NCBI RefSeq assembly: GCF_018143015.1
Contig: NC_054741.1
Location: 46,120,548-46,184,547, forward strand
Source of the DNA: Lytechinus variegatus
Lineage: Eukaryota > Echinodermata > Echinoidea > Temnopleuroida > Toxopneustidae
Direction: 5' to 3'
DNA: 64,000 nt
The number at the start of each line of letters is the position of its first letter. The first letter of the stretch is position 1. Shown here one piece after another: positions 46,085 through 56,735 of the stretch. A program made the translations under genes and the position numbers. The notes beneath the pieces are model-generated. The model did not search any database and was not told where the DNA came from. It saw only the letters and a program-made list of their open reading frames with translations.

Positions 46085-47340
46085 ACGAATGATTGATATC
46101 ACCAAACAAATACTCCGTTTACGTTTAAGATGGCTTGGAAGACTGTTAGATGATAGTGAAGGTCCATGGAAAGATATGTCTCATTACTTTAATAATTGTA
46201 TCGGTGGCTTAAATCTTCTGTTGACTGTAATTATGACTACAATTTATTAGATTTCTGAAGTGTTCAACTACCTGATTTTTATCTGGAAATCTTAAAAGCA
46301 TGGAGCCGGCATGGAGTTATGTAAAAAGTAATACCACATGTGAAACCGATTATGTTAAAAATATGTATGTTCACAAACAGGTGTCATGACATAATAAGAA
46401 CACTGTTTGGAATAATAAGTCTTTGTTTTATGAAGATTGATTCAATAGTGGGATTATTTATGTACATGATCTTTTTAGGAAGGAGAGTTTGTTTCTATGG
46501 AAAAAAATTCTAGTTCGCCTTACAACAAAGAAAGGCAAGCACAATATGTTATTTGATTATGCAAAGTTAAAGAAAGCTATTCCAATAGTGTGGTTAAAAG
46601 AGTTTTTTTTTTACAAATATACAGACAGCGAATGATTTTAATTACTCTCTTTAAAACGCCTGCTTTTTCTATTGGGGAAATGCTCGTTGCAGTGAGTGAC
46701 ATAAGTATTAACCGTTTTACAATCTGGTTTGTTTAAGACCGAATTATACGAATATATGTTGTAGCTTTTTGGAAAATATATTGCAGACTGGTTTTTATTG
46801 GTTTTCCGTGTCTAAATGGAACTTGACATGTATAGCTGAGCTTCGTTTACGAGAATTTAATTCTAAACTTTTATTCAATTTATTACTTGTTAAAAAGTAA
46901 TCTTTTTTAAATGGGGGCTTTGCTGACGATAAATATTGTCCGCATTGTCATGTTAAAGAAGACCTAATACACGAATGTGATTTGAACAAACAGATCTTTT
47001 CTTATGTTTGGAGTGTTGTTACGTGTACTTTTAACGTCGAAATTTATGTGAATACTTTTTGTTTAATACTAAAAATCAATACCGATAAAAACACAGATAT
47101 AACAATGACAGTCGCCTTTTGGTGTATACATAAAATGTTGCATATTAGAAATAGATATGGTATAGACAGAAGAGATTCAATTAAGTTTGAAATACCTTTC
47201 TGTAAGAGAAATGGATAATAGAATAATTACAAACAAGGAATTGAAGAAGCCAGATGAAGAGATTGCCGGAGAAAATGTTAAATGTATTGTGATGTTCAGT
47301 TTATTATGACATGTGTGATGAATTATGAATAAATTTCTCG
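46085..47340 (+). mobile_element. Decayed LINE 3' region with zf-RVT
   Basis: Ordered fragments of the region after reverse transcriptase can be read on the plus strand in changing frames: LRWLGRLLDDSEGPWKDM, then LPDFYLEILKAWSR, then YVHDLFRKESLFLWKK, then ELRLREFNSKLLFN, then a zinc-binding YCPHCHVKEDLIHECDLN (zf-RVT). Several frame changes and stops separate them. The order is that of L1/Tx1-like or related non-LTR elements. It is inactive and 5'-truncated. The short open frame at 46,982-47,218 is part of it and not a host gene. Confidence 0.85.
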
Positions 47341-47463
47341 TTTAGAGGTCCAAAAAATAGGTGTGTGTGTTCAGGTAGTTATCCTAGAACACGAGTGGCA
47401 TCCCAATATGTTACTGTTGTTAATAAACGCAACTCAAGTCAACTTTTATGATCAGTAAACATA

Positions 47464-47646
47464 CAATTAAAGGTGTCTACTAATACCGTCTTCGTCATAT
47501 TGCAGTTTTGATTTCTTTTGCAGTCTTGTATATGAAATGTAAATAAACTACCCTAAATGAAAAAAAAATCACTCATGCCAGGGTCGTATATTAACATCAT
47601 GAATATAATAAAAGTACAATATTCGAAGCTATACAGTCTTCACATG
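47464..47646 (+). repeat. Paralogue of the LINE/MITE flank in the TRIM units
   Basis: TCTTCGTCATATTGCAGTTT and TATGAAATGTAAATAAAC match 33,487-33,548 and 41,061-41,122. The sequence continues to the point where the units carry their hAT MITE. It marks the left part of the duplicated block that brought copy 4. Confidence 0.75.
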
Positions 47647-47840
47647 CAAGGGCGCCGGAAGCGGGGGGGGGGCAAAATAAAATTTTGGGGGGGCAAAACA
47701 AGATTTTGCCCCCCCATGTGCCCCCCTGAAAGTAGAAAAATGATAAATTATTTAAGGACAATAGTAAACGAAGGCAGTTTTCTGCCTGAAAATTGTCATT
47801 TCCATTGTCAAAAAAAAAAAAATCGCCCCTGACGGGGCAA
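47647..47840. mobile_element. hAT-like fragment with G/C-run arms
   Basis: It starts CAAGGGCGCCGGAAGCGGG, almost the same as the right end of the element at 53,763-54,759, followed by G-run and C-run blocks around GCAAAACAAGATTTTGCCC. No matching opposite end or target duplication was found, so it is probably partial. Confidence 0.55.
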
Positions 47841-48129
47841 ATACATTATCATAGTAAGCCTCGCGTCTTTTGACGAACAGTTCCTCTGTGAAACATACCT
47901 TCCATAAGCCCCTTTTCCATCTTATTACAGTGTGATAGCGTTTAACCTTTTAATGAATACATTTCAGACTAAAAGCGAATGGCCAATTGATAGTGGTCCA
48001 CCAATTATAAGGTTTATAACTTTAGATAAAGTGTTATTACATTTGTGGGCGTTATTACATTTGTGGGTGCAACAACCCCCCCCCCCCCCCTATAACCAAA
48101 CTTTCTACGTGCAAAGGTGAGTAATGACC
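47841..48129. other. No gene; short direct repeat and C-run
   Basis: GTTATTACATTTGTGGG occurs twice in a row at about 48,032-48,067, followed by a C-run that aligns with the C-run upstream of copies 2 and 3. Confidence 0.6.
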
Positions 48130-48568
48130 GAGTCGTCCACAAGAAAATGGCGTCATGCAGAAACCTTTAAGGTGAGCAGTCCGATAAAGCAAATTTTCAA
48201 TGTTCTCAATTAAGTTGTTCTTACAAAAATACACAGATAGTTAAAATGAATGAAACTAGCATAGTTGTATTTTGCATATGACTGATAATTATCTTCGTAC
48301 AATAAGATGTTATTGAGTTCAAAGTCACAGATTAATGTAAATAGTGAGTGTAACCGGTAGAACTCGGGGATTTTTGTGTGGAGTAACGTCAATATAGATT
48401 GAGGAACACTAGCGCAATAAATTTACTATATTACTGCTCGTGTTCTTTCAAAATATGGTAAAAAATATTACAGGACAAGGGGAACTGAATGTTCGGGTGG
48501 TATCGTCGTCCTTTCCGGCATGCCTACAAATCGTCTTCGATATTTACTACAATATTCTCTAACACTGT
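48130..48568 (+). promoter_or_regulatory. Conserved upstream block and exon 1, TRIM copy 4
   Basis: It aligns from GACCGAGTCGTCCACAAG onward with copies 2 and 3. It retains GTAAATAGTGAGTG and CCGGTAGAACTCGGGGATTT but has lost the segment between them that holds the E-box. Exon 1 contains GTCCTTTCCGGCATGCCTAC. Donor GT|GTGAGT at 48,569. Confidence 0.6.
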
Positions 48569-49224
48569 GTGAGTAAATTTGATATTTATTTGGTTTAGAC
48601 TTCTATGCTAAAATATTAAGATTCAGCCAGGGATATATGTAATTTGTATCAGTGTAAGTGTAGATCATATAGATAGAACTGCATCAGTCTGGCCATGATG
48701 CATATACATGTGCATACTAATTATACAGGCATATAACCGCAAGTGTCGAGTCGTTTAGGCCCTGATGTTTATAAAACTTCTACCAATAATGTAATCGGGG
48801 AAGGGGATATGGGTCGCTCTCTTTTCTATTGACGTACAGTATACTCAACCGCATTCAGAAAAGGCGATAGGATTTGTCATTTTCCAGCACTTTTTGTCAT
48901 CGATGTCTTTTTGGACAACGAATTTTAATTTTTCAACGCCGTTGATCGGCAAACATCCCTTAATATGGTATGGTAGCCCCTTTATACTACTTTATTTATA
49001 AGTAATTTTTTAATATAAATCTGTCTTGGTTAGGTACGTGATTGTTAATTTGGAAAAAAAAATAATGGTAAAACGTTTTACTTCATTTTCTCGAGGTTGT
49101 GTATTTCTCAAGTTTCAATGAAAAAGATACCAAGGGATATTACGTATCAAAAGTGAATTTTACCTTATTACGTAACAAATATGTACCAAATAATTGGAAT
49201 GGCAAATGGATTATTTTGTTCAAT

Positions 49225-49330
49225 GTTCAATGGTTTAGTTGGTAGAGAGGTGGTTTCGCAATCCGGGTTCGAAAGCCAGTCCGTGCGCTGAGGCCCTTTG
49301 GTAAGTTATTTTACCCGCATTACTAGCAGC
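49225..49330 (+). mobile_element. tRNA-derived SINE in TRIM copy 4 intron
   Basis: GTTTAGTTGGTAGAGAGGTG, CCGGGTTCGAAAGCC and GGCCCTTTGGTAAGTTATTT: same insertion as in copies 1-3. Confidence 0.7.
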
Positions 49331-49429
49331 ATGCACAGAGAAATGACACTGCCAAAGTTCTCACATCTATCCCATATTTATGTTAGCTACATACATGTAC
49401 ATACATAGCCTACACAAACCTGAGGTATA

Positions 49430-50414
49430 CAGTGCGTCCTCCAAAAAAACTATACATTTTGCACTGGCTGCCAAATAAAAAAAATATATCACTTTTGGGG
49501 AAAATACTTACATATGTGAAAGCCAATAAAGTCAACTTTCAAATGACACCAAAAGTTGGAAAGTTTTTCATGCCTGAGCGAGCACTGCCCACTGAAACAA
49601 AGGGTATGAAAATTAGGATGGGCCGGAATTAGCCTTCCAATTTATATCAGTTTCTGAGAGGTAAATCCTTTGGAACTTGAAAAGTGAAGGGCGTTGTGAT
49701 AAATTAATGATCAATTGTGACTAGTCTTGGTAGTTTAAGTAAATTTCATAAATTATTAAATTGAACTTTAATGCATGAGTGAACACAAATTACACTTTTT
49801 GTGCAGCATATCAACTTTATCACGTGGATCTCAGCAATGTGTTCATGGGAGTCGGGAGAATAATAGGTGAGATATGACTTGAGTGGGAGAAGTAGGTTGA
49901 TGGAATAAGGGGTCAACAAAACTTTTAGTCCCCCTCCCCCTCTCTCGTCCTCCCCTCTTGTTGAGAGACTGATTGATATTGTCATGTACGCGTGAAGTCC
50001 AGAGCAGAATGTGATTTAATGATAAATTCTTAATTGGGGCATCAACTTTTTCCTATCAAATATTTAATCAACAATTTATAAATAAATCAACTCATTCAAT
50101 GTGCAATATTATCAATCAAACATTCAGTTTTTCAATAAATTATTTCATAAATCATCATAATCAGTCAATTTCATGGTAATTATTCAATGAAATTGAATAG
50201 GCTACAATCCAGGAAGTGACATAGAGGGACCCTGGGAAATGGAAGTGGAGGGGGGGGGTTATAATTTGTAAAAGGACCAAAGAAAGGAATGCCCTTTTAA
50301 CCAAGTCTTACCATATCTTACCCTCTTGCTTGTTACAGGTACTATCACTTTACTCTGACTCTCACGAACACACTGCTGAGGTCCACAAGATATATATTAT
50401 TTGGAGACGCACTG
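49430..50414. mobile_element. Tc1/mariner-like MITE in copy 4 intron
   Basis: The ends CAGTGCGTCCTCCAAA and, on the other strand, CAGTGCGTCTCCAAAT are flanked by TA (49,428-49,429 and 50,415-50,416). The empty site is preserved in copy 3 as GAGGTATAGATGC, so the TA duplication is confirmed. It has no transposase. A C-rich tract at about 49,928-49,956 and AT-rich DNA fill the interior. Confidence 0.92.
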
Positions 50415-50525
50415 TAGATGCCATCATAAATTTCTCAACAATTTTCTGAAAGTAACACACTTATTATTAATTTTTTATTAACAATGAGACGTCGATTATC
50501 TAATTTTTTTTATATCTAGAATTGG

Positions 50526-52046
50526 ATGCAAAAGATGGCTTTCTCGAAACAACTATCAGATAGTCTGGAATGTCCCATCTGCCATGATCTACTTTGCAAT
50601 CCTAAACTTCTGCCATGTTCACATTCTTTTTGCACAAGTTGTTTGACCGAACTTCACTCTTTTCAGCAAGCTGATTCCGGGTTAACTTGTCCAGTGTGTC
50701 GCCAAGATGCAAATGTTCCTGGAAATGATGTGTGTAACTTTCCGACAAATCTAATTGTTAAGTCCCTCGTCGAAGATTTCAAAAGAAGATCAGATGCCAG
50801 GGCCGAGCGTACAAAAGGGGATGGAGGAATCGCCGTTCAAATTTGTACGGTTTGTGATGGTGATGATCAAGACATTGCAACCTACTACTGCCAGAACTGT
50901 ACGGAGTTCCTTTGTGAAGATTGCTTTCAACACCACAATAGATACAAGAGGAATGCATACCATGAGACGGTGAAAGTAAGTGATATTGAGGCGGGAGTTG
51001 TCAAAAAGAAATTCACATGCCCTGAACACCCACAGGAGCTGCAGCAGTTCGTGTGTACTACGTGTCTGGTTCGGATCTGCTGCAGATGTCGGGAGGTCGA
51101 ACACAAGGAAGATGGACATGAAGTCATCGAGATGACTGGGTATGAAAAAAGTCAGCAAGAGAAGATAGAATGTCTTTTACTGAAAATAGAGCAAACATTT
51201 GTTGACATTCCAAATGAATTGTCATCTGTGAATGAGAAGCTTCGCACAGTGAAAAATGTTATGTCTCAACGACGACAAGAAATTATAAATGCTTACGACA
51301 GCGCAGAAGAAATGTTGCAAAGGAAGAGAAATGCATTATTCGAAGAATGTAGTACGCATGAAAAGAAATTCTGTCAGAAGTTGGAAGATATCATTAGGTG
51401 CTATTATGACTTCATAGAGACTCTTTCTGAAAATGTCACGCTTGTAAACGAGGGGGCAAGAAGTCTACACCTACCAGACCAATCACTGGCTGAGCATACA
51501 ACACGAGTCAATGAGCTTGAGAGAAGTCTCAGAGCTGAAGCCCTCTCACCACTTATTGCTCAGGCATCAAACGTAGTACTCCGAGCAGAGTCGATTTTTT
51601 TTAGTTCGGCTTATCACAACATTGACCTTGGTACTGTACAGGTCAAGGATCATCAGCTTGATAAGGATTTGGAGGATTCTGTTTGTGAAGCAACCTGCAT
51701 GGCTCCAACAATAGAGGATACTCCCGAAAAGAAAGACATGAAAGATCTTCATTCAACCCATTCTTCTGTATCTAATTTCATGGAGCCCGAATCAAAGTCC
51801 CTTCCAGACAGTGATGATGACACTAGTGACTTTGATTATTATCTTCGTGATCTTCATGATGTAACCCGCATAACTGAACAGTTGGAACGAGACAAATTGT
51901 CCGTTGGCACGTCTGACCTTTCTGATACCAGTATATCTGACACATCAGATGTGTCCGCGCGTCCGGAAAGTAATAGAAGTTCAACGCGTTCCTTTTTTGC
52001 AAATCTGAAGGCTCGATTACGGTCCAGCACTGGAGACCAATCTTGA
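50526..52046 (+). CDS. TRIM copy 4: type-A RING/B-box/coiled-coil protein
   Basis: Likely TRIM-family E3 ubiquitin ligase, 506 residues, one exon, intact; the best full-length type-A reference here. The C3HC4 RING (C16, C19, C31, H33, C36, C39, C55, C58), B-box 1 (C107, C110, C122, C125, C130, C133) and B-box 2 (C165, H168, C177, C180, C185, C188, H193, H198) are complete. The coiled coil lies at about 200-350. The LAEHTTRV..LIAQASN module begins near residue 321. The tail is acidic and Ser-rich (DSDDDTSDFD, then SDLSDTSISDTSDVS) and ends in a basic stretch with RSFFANLKARLRS. No B30.2 or NHL domain follows. Two starts are possible (50,526 and 50,535, MAFSKQL). Its intron and 3' flank carry transposon insertions not present in the other copies. 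Confidence 0.92.
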   Translation: MQKMAFSKQLSDSLECPICHDLLCNPKLLPCSHSFCTSCLTELHSFQQADSGLTCPVCRQDANVPGNDVCNFPTNLIVKSLVEDFKRRSDARAERTKGDGGIAVQICTVCDGDDQDIATYYCQNCTEFLCEDCFQHHNRYKRNAYHETVKVSDIEAGVVKKKFTCPEHPQELQQFVCTTCLVRICCRCREVEHKEDGHEVIEMTGYEKSQQEKIECLLLKIEQTFVDIPNELSSVNEKLRTVKNVMSQRRQEIINAYDSAEEMLQRKRNALFEECSTHEKKFCQKLEDIIRCYYDFIETLSENVTLVNEGARSLHLPDQSLAEHTTRVNELERSLRAEALSPLIAQASNVVLRAESIFFSSAYHNIDLGTVQVKDHQLDKDLEDSVCEATCMAPTIEDTPEKKDMKDLHSTHSSVSNFMEPESKSLPDSDDDTSDFDYYLRDLHDVTRITEQLERDKLSVGTSDLSDTSISDTSDVSARPESNRSSTRSFFANLKARLRSSTGDQS

Positions 52047-52100
52047 GTTCCTAATTTTCAATAATTAATAGGTGTCAGTATCATATTGTTGGTGTTAACG

Positions 52101-52136
52101 AGACATCATGTAGACTGCTGCCACTGGCCAGTGGCG
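52101..52136 (+). promoter_or_regulatory. Conserved 3' block with perfect palindrome
   Basis: GACATCATGTAGACTGCTG is followed by CCACTGGCCAGTGG, a perfect 14-bp palindrome. The same block follows copies 1, 2 and 5. Probably 3'UTR. Confidence 0.5.
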
Positions 52137-52234
52137 GGATCAAGATAGACCAATGTCACGATTGTTGATAATCTATTATTTGCATGTGGTCGCGGAATGA
52201 GAGTGCTAGCGTTGTTATTGCTTATGTGTTGCCA

Positions 52235-53730
52235 CAGTGGCGTACCGTGGGTCACGGCATGGGGGGGGGGGGACACCAGCAGAAAATTTTAGTCGCTCAG
52301 TGAGCGTGCAAAGCGCGCTCAATTACCAGGTATAGGCCTATTGACCTTATATAGAGACATTTTAAGGACTGTGCCATTAAACGGATATGTAATGTATCTC
52401 ACTGATCAAATGATGCGAGCGCGAAGCGCGAGCTGAAAATTTTTGATATTCATACCTAAAAAGGGTCATAATAAGCAATTTAGAAAAATAAAAATACGTA
52501 TCTGTCTCGCTAAACAAAGAATGGGAGCGCGAAGCGCGAGCTGAAATTTTTCTATTTATTGACCCCAAACAGAGACAGTTTAAGGACTATTTTTTAAAAT
52601 CAAATAAGAGAATACATATCTCACCATACTCATCTAATTTGAGTGCCAAGCGCTTGCTGATTTTGTTAGAAAACATGAAATAAAATCATATTAAAATACG
52701 CATCTCACTAATTAAATATTGCGAGCGCGAAGCGCGAGCTAAAAATTTAGGAAATTCAGACTTGAAGAGAAGCATTTTAAGGCTTGTTTGAAGGAATTTA
52801 CGAAGACCATACGTATTTCACGTACAAAATGATGCGAGCGCGAAGCGCGAGCTGAAAATTTTGTATATATTGACCCCAAACAGGGCTATTTTAAGGACTA
52901 TTTCTTTTTTTGAATCCATTAAAAGTATACATATCTCACCATAGTCATCCAATGCGAGTGCCAAGCGATTGCTGATTTTGTTAGAATCACATTCAAACAC
53001 ATGAAGAGCTTTTTGTAGTCATAGTAATCATGATTATCATACGCATCTCAGTAGCGCAAAGTGCGAGCTGAAAATATAGGAAATTCAGATCTGAAGAGGG
53101 GCATTCTAAGGCTTGTTTGTAGGAATCTACTATGACCATACGTTTTTCACTAAACAAATGATGCGGGCGCGAAGCGCGAGCTGAAAATTTTTGATATTTA
53201 CATTAGAAAAAGATACATTTTAAGGACCGATTTCAGGAATTCATGAAGAGCAGACATATCTCATCAATCCACTAATTCGAACGTAAGCACGATCAGGAAT
53301 TTTTATATGCAGACCTTAAAATGGGGCTATCACTTTAAGTAGTCATGAAAAGAAGCATATGTCACTACATAAAACAATAATAACTCGAAAAGCGATGATA
53401 TATATTTGGTGCATATTGACTTGAAAACAGGACGTTTTGGTACAACATGATTGTACATGTATATCTCGTTAAACAGACAATGCTAGTACCAGGAATAATG
53501 AACAAATAGGTCCTGAGCACATTATGTTTCATGAAGTTATGAAAAAAATAATTCTAATGTAATATAACACAACATATATAATATAACATTACATGTATAA
53601 TGTACAATAAATTCTTCTTTCCCACTACGTTTCTTTCTTCTCCCTCTTTTTCTCCCTTTTCTCCCGTTTTTTTTTTGCCAGCCGATTGAGGGGGCACGTG
53701 CCCCCCATGCCCCCCGTAGTTACGCCACTG
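52235..53730. mobile_element. Non-autonomous hAT element with internal minisatellite
   Basis: The ends CAGTGGCGTACCGTGGG and, on the other strand, CAGTGGCGTAACTACGG are inverted repeats. The 8-bp duplication TGTTGCCA lies on both sides (52,227-52,234 and 53,731-53,738). The empty site ATGTGTTGCCAATTTGAG survives next to copy 1 (31,270-31,287) and copy 2. The interior has no transposase but a run of GCGCGAAGCGCGAGCT-centred repeats. A second copy starts at 63,040 in the opposite orientation. Confidence 0.93.
52410..53190. repeat. Internal repeats with self-complementary GC core
   Basis: About eight units of roughly 100 bp, each with a GCGAGCGCGAAGCGCGAGCT core or a worn version such as GAGTGCCAAGCGCTTGCTG, then AAAATTT and text like TTTAAGGACT. 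Clear cores lie at about 52,414, 52,523, 52,721, 52,834 and 53,163. Spacers are similar but not identical, so this is an old tandem array and not a CRISPR. Confidence 0.85.
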
Positions 53731-53762
53731 TGTTGCCAATGGCTAAAACACTTGATTCCAAC

Positions 53763-54759
53763 CAGGCGCGCCGGAACACTTTCAGTTTTAGGGGGGCAAA
53801 ATCCCGAAGGGGGCACAATATTTTTGACAGCGTGAGATATCTAAGCGATCAAGCGGGAGAGGGTGTCGGACCCCCACGGAAAGGACTTTGTGTAAAAATG
53901 GAGTATAAACGTTGTGTTTCTAAGAGCATTCAAAAATAAATATCTTGAGAATTAAACAGTCTTGGAGTTCTTTTTGCTCCTTCTGTTTCCTCCCTTCTGA
54001 CCCAGACTGGTGTTTCTTCATGATCAGGGTCGCAGTTCCAGCAAATGACAAGCCTGGCAAACGAAAGTTGTTTCAAACCCATGTAATATAGGCATTTTAA
54101 AGATGACAAACATGACCATGCGCAGCCGAGGACCGCCGATCGAGAGGGCAAAATTAACAAAATTCACCAAAGGTGTGCACGAAATCCTTCAATTTTATTT
54201 TAGAAAATGGAAATGCTTCCCAATCACAACCCCCTCGCTCTTAAGTTTCTTCGAAAATTTAGGTCTTGCAGCCCCACCCACGCCCGGATTTTTTTATTTT
54301 TTTCGCAAACGTCCATGAATAACAAAAGCTGGGATGAACCAGAGAACATAGCTGCCTCTCGATCTGATTAGTAACAGATAGTGGGAAGGAGTTTTGGAAT
54401 CTAAAATACAAAAGTGCTATATCATATGAGCTGAAATAGTATCAGACAAAACGCCTGCCAATCATGCCAATGAAAAGGAATCGATGCAAATACGGGGCTA
54501 TGAAAATATCTTTAGATTTTTATAGTAGAGTAGAACTGTAACGCTTATTTTTCTTTATATTCTTTATTTACATTTTCATTCATATCTCGGATAATGTGAG
54601 TCGGTCCAAGTAGACACTTTCACAGATGATTTATTTTTTCATGTATAAACATTATCTCTAAGTTGCTTTCGAGTCCCGGTTTCGTTTTGCCCCCCCCCCC
54701 AAAAAAAAATCATGGGGGGGGGCAAGTGCTCCTCCTGCCCCCCACTTCCGACGCCCTTG
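53763..54759. mobile_element. Second hAT-like element in copy 4 3' flank
   Basis: The ends CAGGCGCGCCGGAAC and, on the other strand, CAAGGGCGTCGGAAG are related inverted repeats. ATTCCAAC lies on both sides (53,755-53,762 and 54,760-54,767). The unoccupied equivalent is GGTTTCAACTGTCGAACT at about 61,466-61,483 after copy 5. No transposase frame. It lies only 32 bp from the previous hAT element. Confidence 0.88.
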
Positions 54760-54873
54760 ATTCCAACTGTCGAACTAATTTACCCTTGATATATATTGAC
54801 GTTATCAGTTGAGACCGTTGGTTTCGCAAACTTAATTAATATGAAATATGTCTGATGGATAATCTTGGAATAT

Positions 54874-54879
54874 AATAAA
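54874..54879 (+). terminator. Possible polyadenylation signal, TRIM copy 4
   Basis: The first AATAAA in the conserved flank after both hAT insertions, about 2.8 kb from the stop. The positional equivalent of the copy 1 signal at 31,406 is not kept in copy 4. Another AATAAA lies inside the first hAT element near 53,607. Confidence 0.3.
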
Positions 54880-54967
54880 CACGCACCCCTCGGTAATAAA
54901 TGTTCAATCCTTCTCCATTCGTGTCTGGATACTATTCCGAAAACAGACATTTTGCTACTTTGCCGTA

Positions 54968-55742
54968 GGGGAAGGCGGGATAAGTTGAGCATAGGGGCAA
55001 GTTGAGCCACCAGCACCAGGTCAATAATGAATGATTCACTCATTGTGGTGGTGTCATATATTGATGACCCAATGCATAACCCCTAACCCCACCATATTGT
55101 TTTCAACTTTGAAACAAAAAAAGTTCATTTGTAGAGGGAAAAATACAAATTTCAGCAAAAAAAAAAGGGTGTAAAATAGATAAGTGCTTTTTACACGCAC
55201 ATGTCTTGACATAAGAACAACATTGTTAGTCAAGGTATGGATCTTCATCCTTGTCGAAGTTTTTTACATGATGGATGCATAAGAAATGTGTGGATGCGAA
55301 ATTATTGCATTAAGTTAGGATAAGTTGAGCAAACGAACATGGGGCAAGTTGAGCCATGGTAATTGTTATGGTAATGTATATAAAAACAAACTATAAAAGG
55401 CAATCGATATGTAGGCAGAAAGGAGCAAATTTACATCACTGTTCTTTTCCTTTAAAAGGATATTGCTATTTATAGAGAATTAGCGGGTTAAAAAGACTTA
55501 ATAAAAAAGACATGCTTGTTCTTCCCCATACATTTCGTACATAGTTTTTTTGTAACTCAACTTACCCCAGAAGGTGGCTAAATTTACCCCACAGATGGGG
55601 CAAGTTGAGCCATTTGACTTTTTTTTCAAAGGTGACAGTATTTCAGAAGAATTTGATTTTAAGGTCAGGTACTTATTTCTATAATCATATCAATTCTAAC
55701 ATGCAAAAAACAAAAAGTGTCACAACTTACCCCGCCTTCCCC
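54968..55742. mobile_element. TIR element with 'gcaagttgagcc' repeats
   Basis: The ends GGGGAAGGCGGGATAAGTTG and, on the other strand, GGGGAAGGCGGGGTAAGTTG are inverted repeats. The phrase GGGGCAAGTTGAGCCA recurs at about 54,999, 55,341 and 55,597. The empty site TTTGTCGTATGCTACG remains after copy 5 (about 61,644-61,659); a TA target with one mutated copy fits. No coding capacity. Confidence 0.8.
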
Positions 55743-56735
55743 CATGCTATGTAAATTCTTAGCATTCAAACGAGTGCATGTAATGACCTTCGAAAGTGAG
55801 TAAATTTACCATCTTTCGGAAAGTTGAATAAAGGACAACGCCTTTCTTTCAACTCAGCGAATCGATACATTCAGTCCAAAAAAGATGGAGTATATTTGAT
55901 ATGGTAGAAAGGGAACAAGCATGTTTGCTCTGTAATTCCCCCCATATTGGGCAAATTGCGAGTTTATAGGGTAATTTTCAACGCAACATTGCGTAAAATT
56001 TACCAGGTATCTGGTATCATTTTACCCAGCAAGCATACATATTCCTACTTTACCCAATATCGGGTAAACTTTTTCAGAGAGCGTATAACAATGGGAATTA
56101 ATGTCGATCTATTATTGTTTTTGTAAAGTTACCTTATAATTACTAGAATATTAAATACTTAGGAATAACATTCCCTTTTCCCGCAAGTTGATGAAGACTA
56201 AGTGAAAGAATAAAGGTTAGAGCATCGGTTATTAGCCCCATGGTTTGAGTAGTCGATAATTTCTGTTGACAGCATTTGTTCTCGCATTTGCATGTACTAC
56301 CAAGGTTACAAATATTACGGATAAATGCATAAAATACAAAATAAAAAGAAAATGTTGTTTACATCAGGTTTTGGTAAATTAACAATTTGCTTGTCCATGT
56401 ATGTGTATCAATTCAAATCAGCATGATAGTCGTAGGTATTTTCTTTATCCGAGACGTCATCAGTGTCATTGCTGCTGTTACATAAATGGTGTATCGAATT
56501 CATGTTTTTACTATCATGTCTAGGTATAGGTAATGATGAAAATCATAGTCAGGTCCACAAGATCATTTGATACGTTATGTTATCTACCACGTTATTGATA
56601 TTACTTAATCAACATATTAAATGCGATAATGAAATTGTACTGATGCAAAATCGCTTCTATATTGAAGGTTATTTTATCCAGTAAAATGATAAGCAATATC
56701 GTGTTTATAAATGAGGGTGTATTTATATAAATAAT
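55743..56735 (+). repeat. 3' flank of copy 4, paralogous to the other units
   Basis: The first part matches the flank after copy 5 (AACGAGTG, then CTTTCGGAAAGTTGAATA). The part from about 56,205 to 56,540 matches 31,485-31,745 after copy 1 (GGTAAATTAACAATTTG, GAGACGTCATCA). The last 150 bp match 23,457-23,571. A decayed MITE with TTTACCCAATATCGGGTAAA lies at about 55,930-56,085, related to the element at 61,200. Confidence 0.75.

Larger units (their letters stand above)
48569..50519 (+). other. 5'UTR intron of TRIM copy 4, enlarged by a MITE
   Basis: A 1,951-bp intron from GTGAGTAAAT to the acceptor TTTTTTTTATATCTAG, 6 bases before ATG. It is twice the usual length because a 985-bp Tc1/mariner-like element sits at 49,430-50,414. 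It also keeps the ancestral SINE. Confidence 0.65.

Noticed and set aside
46982-47218. 78-residue reading frame as a host gene
   Set aside because: It continues in frame from the zf-RVT of a decayed LINE.
52410-53190. CRISPR array
   Set aside because: The repeats are degenerate, spacers resemble each other, and everything lies inside a hAT-like element of an animal genome.
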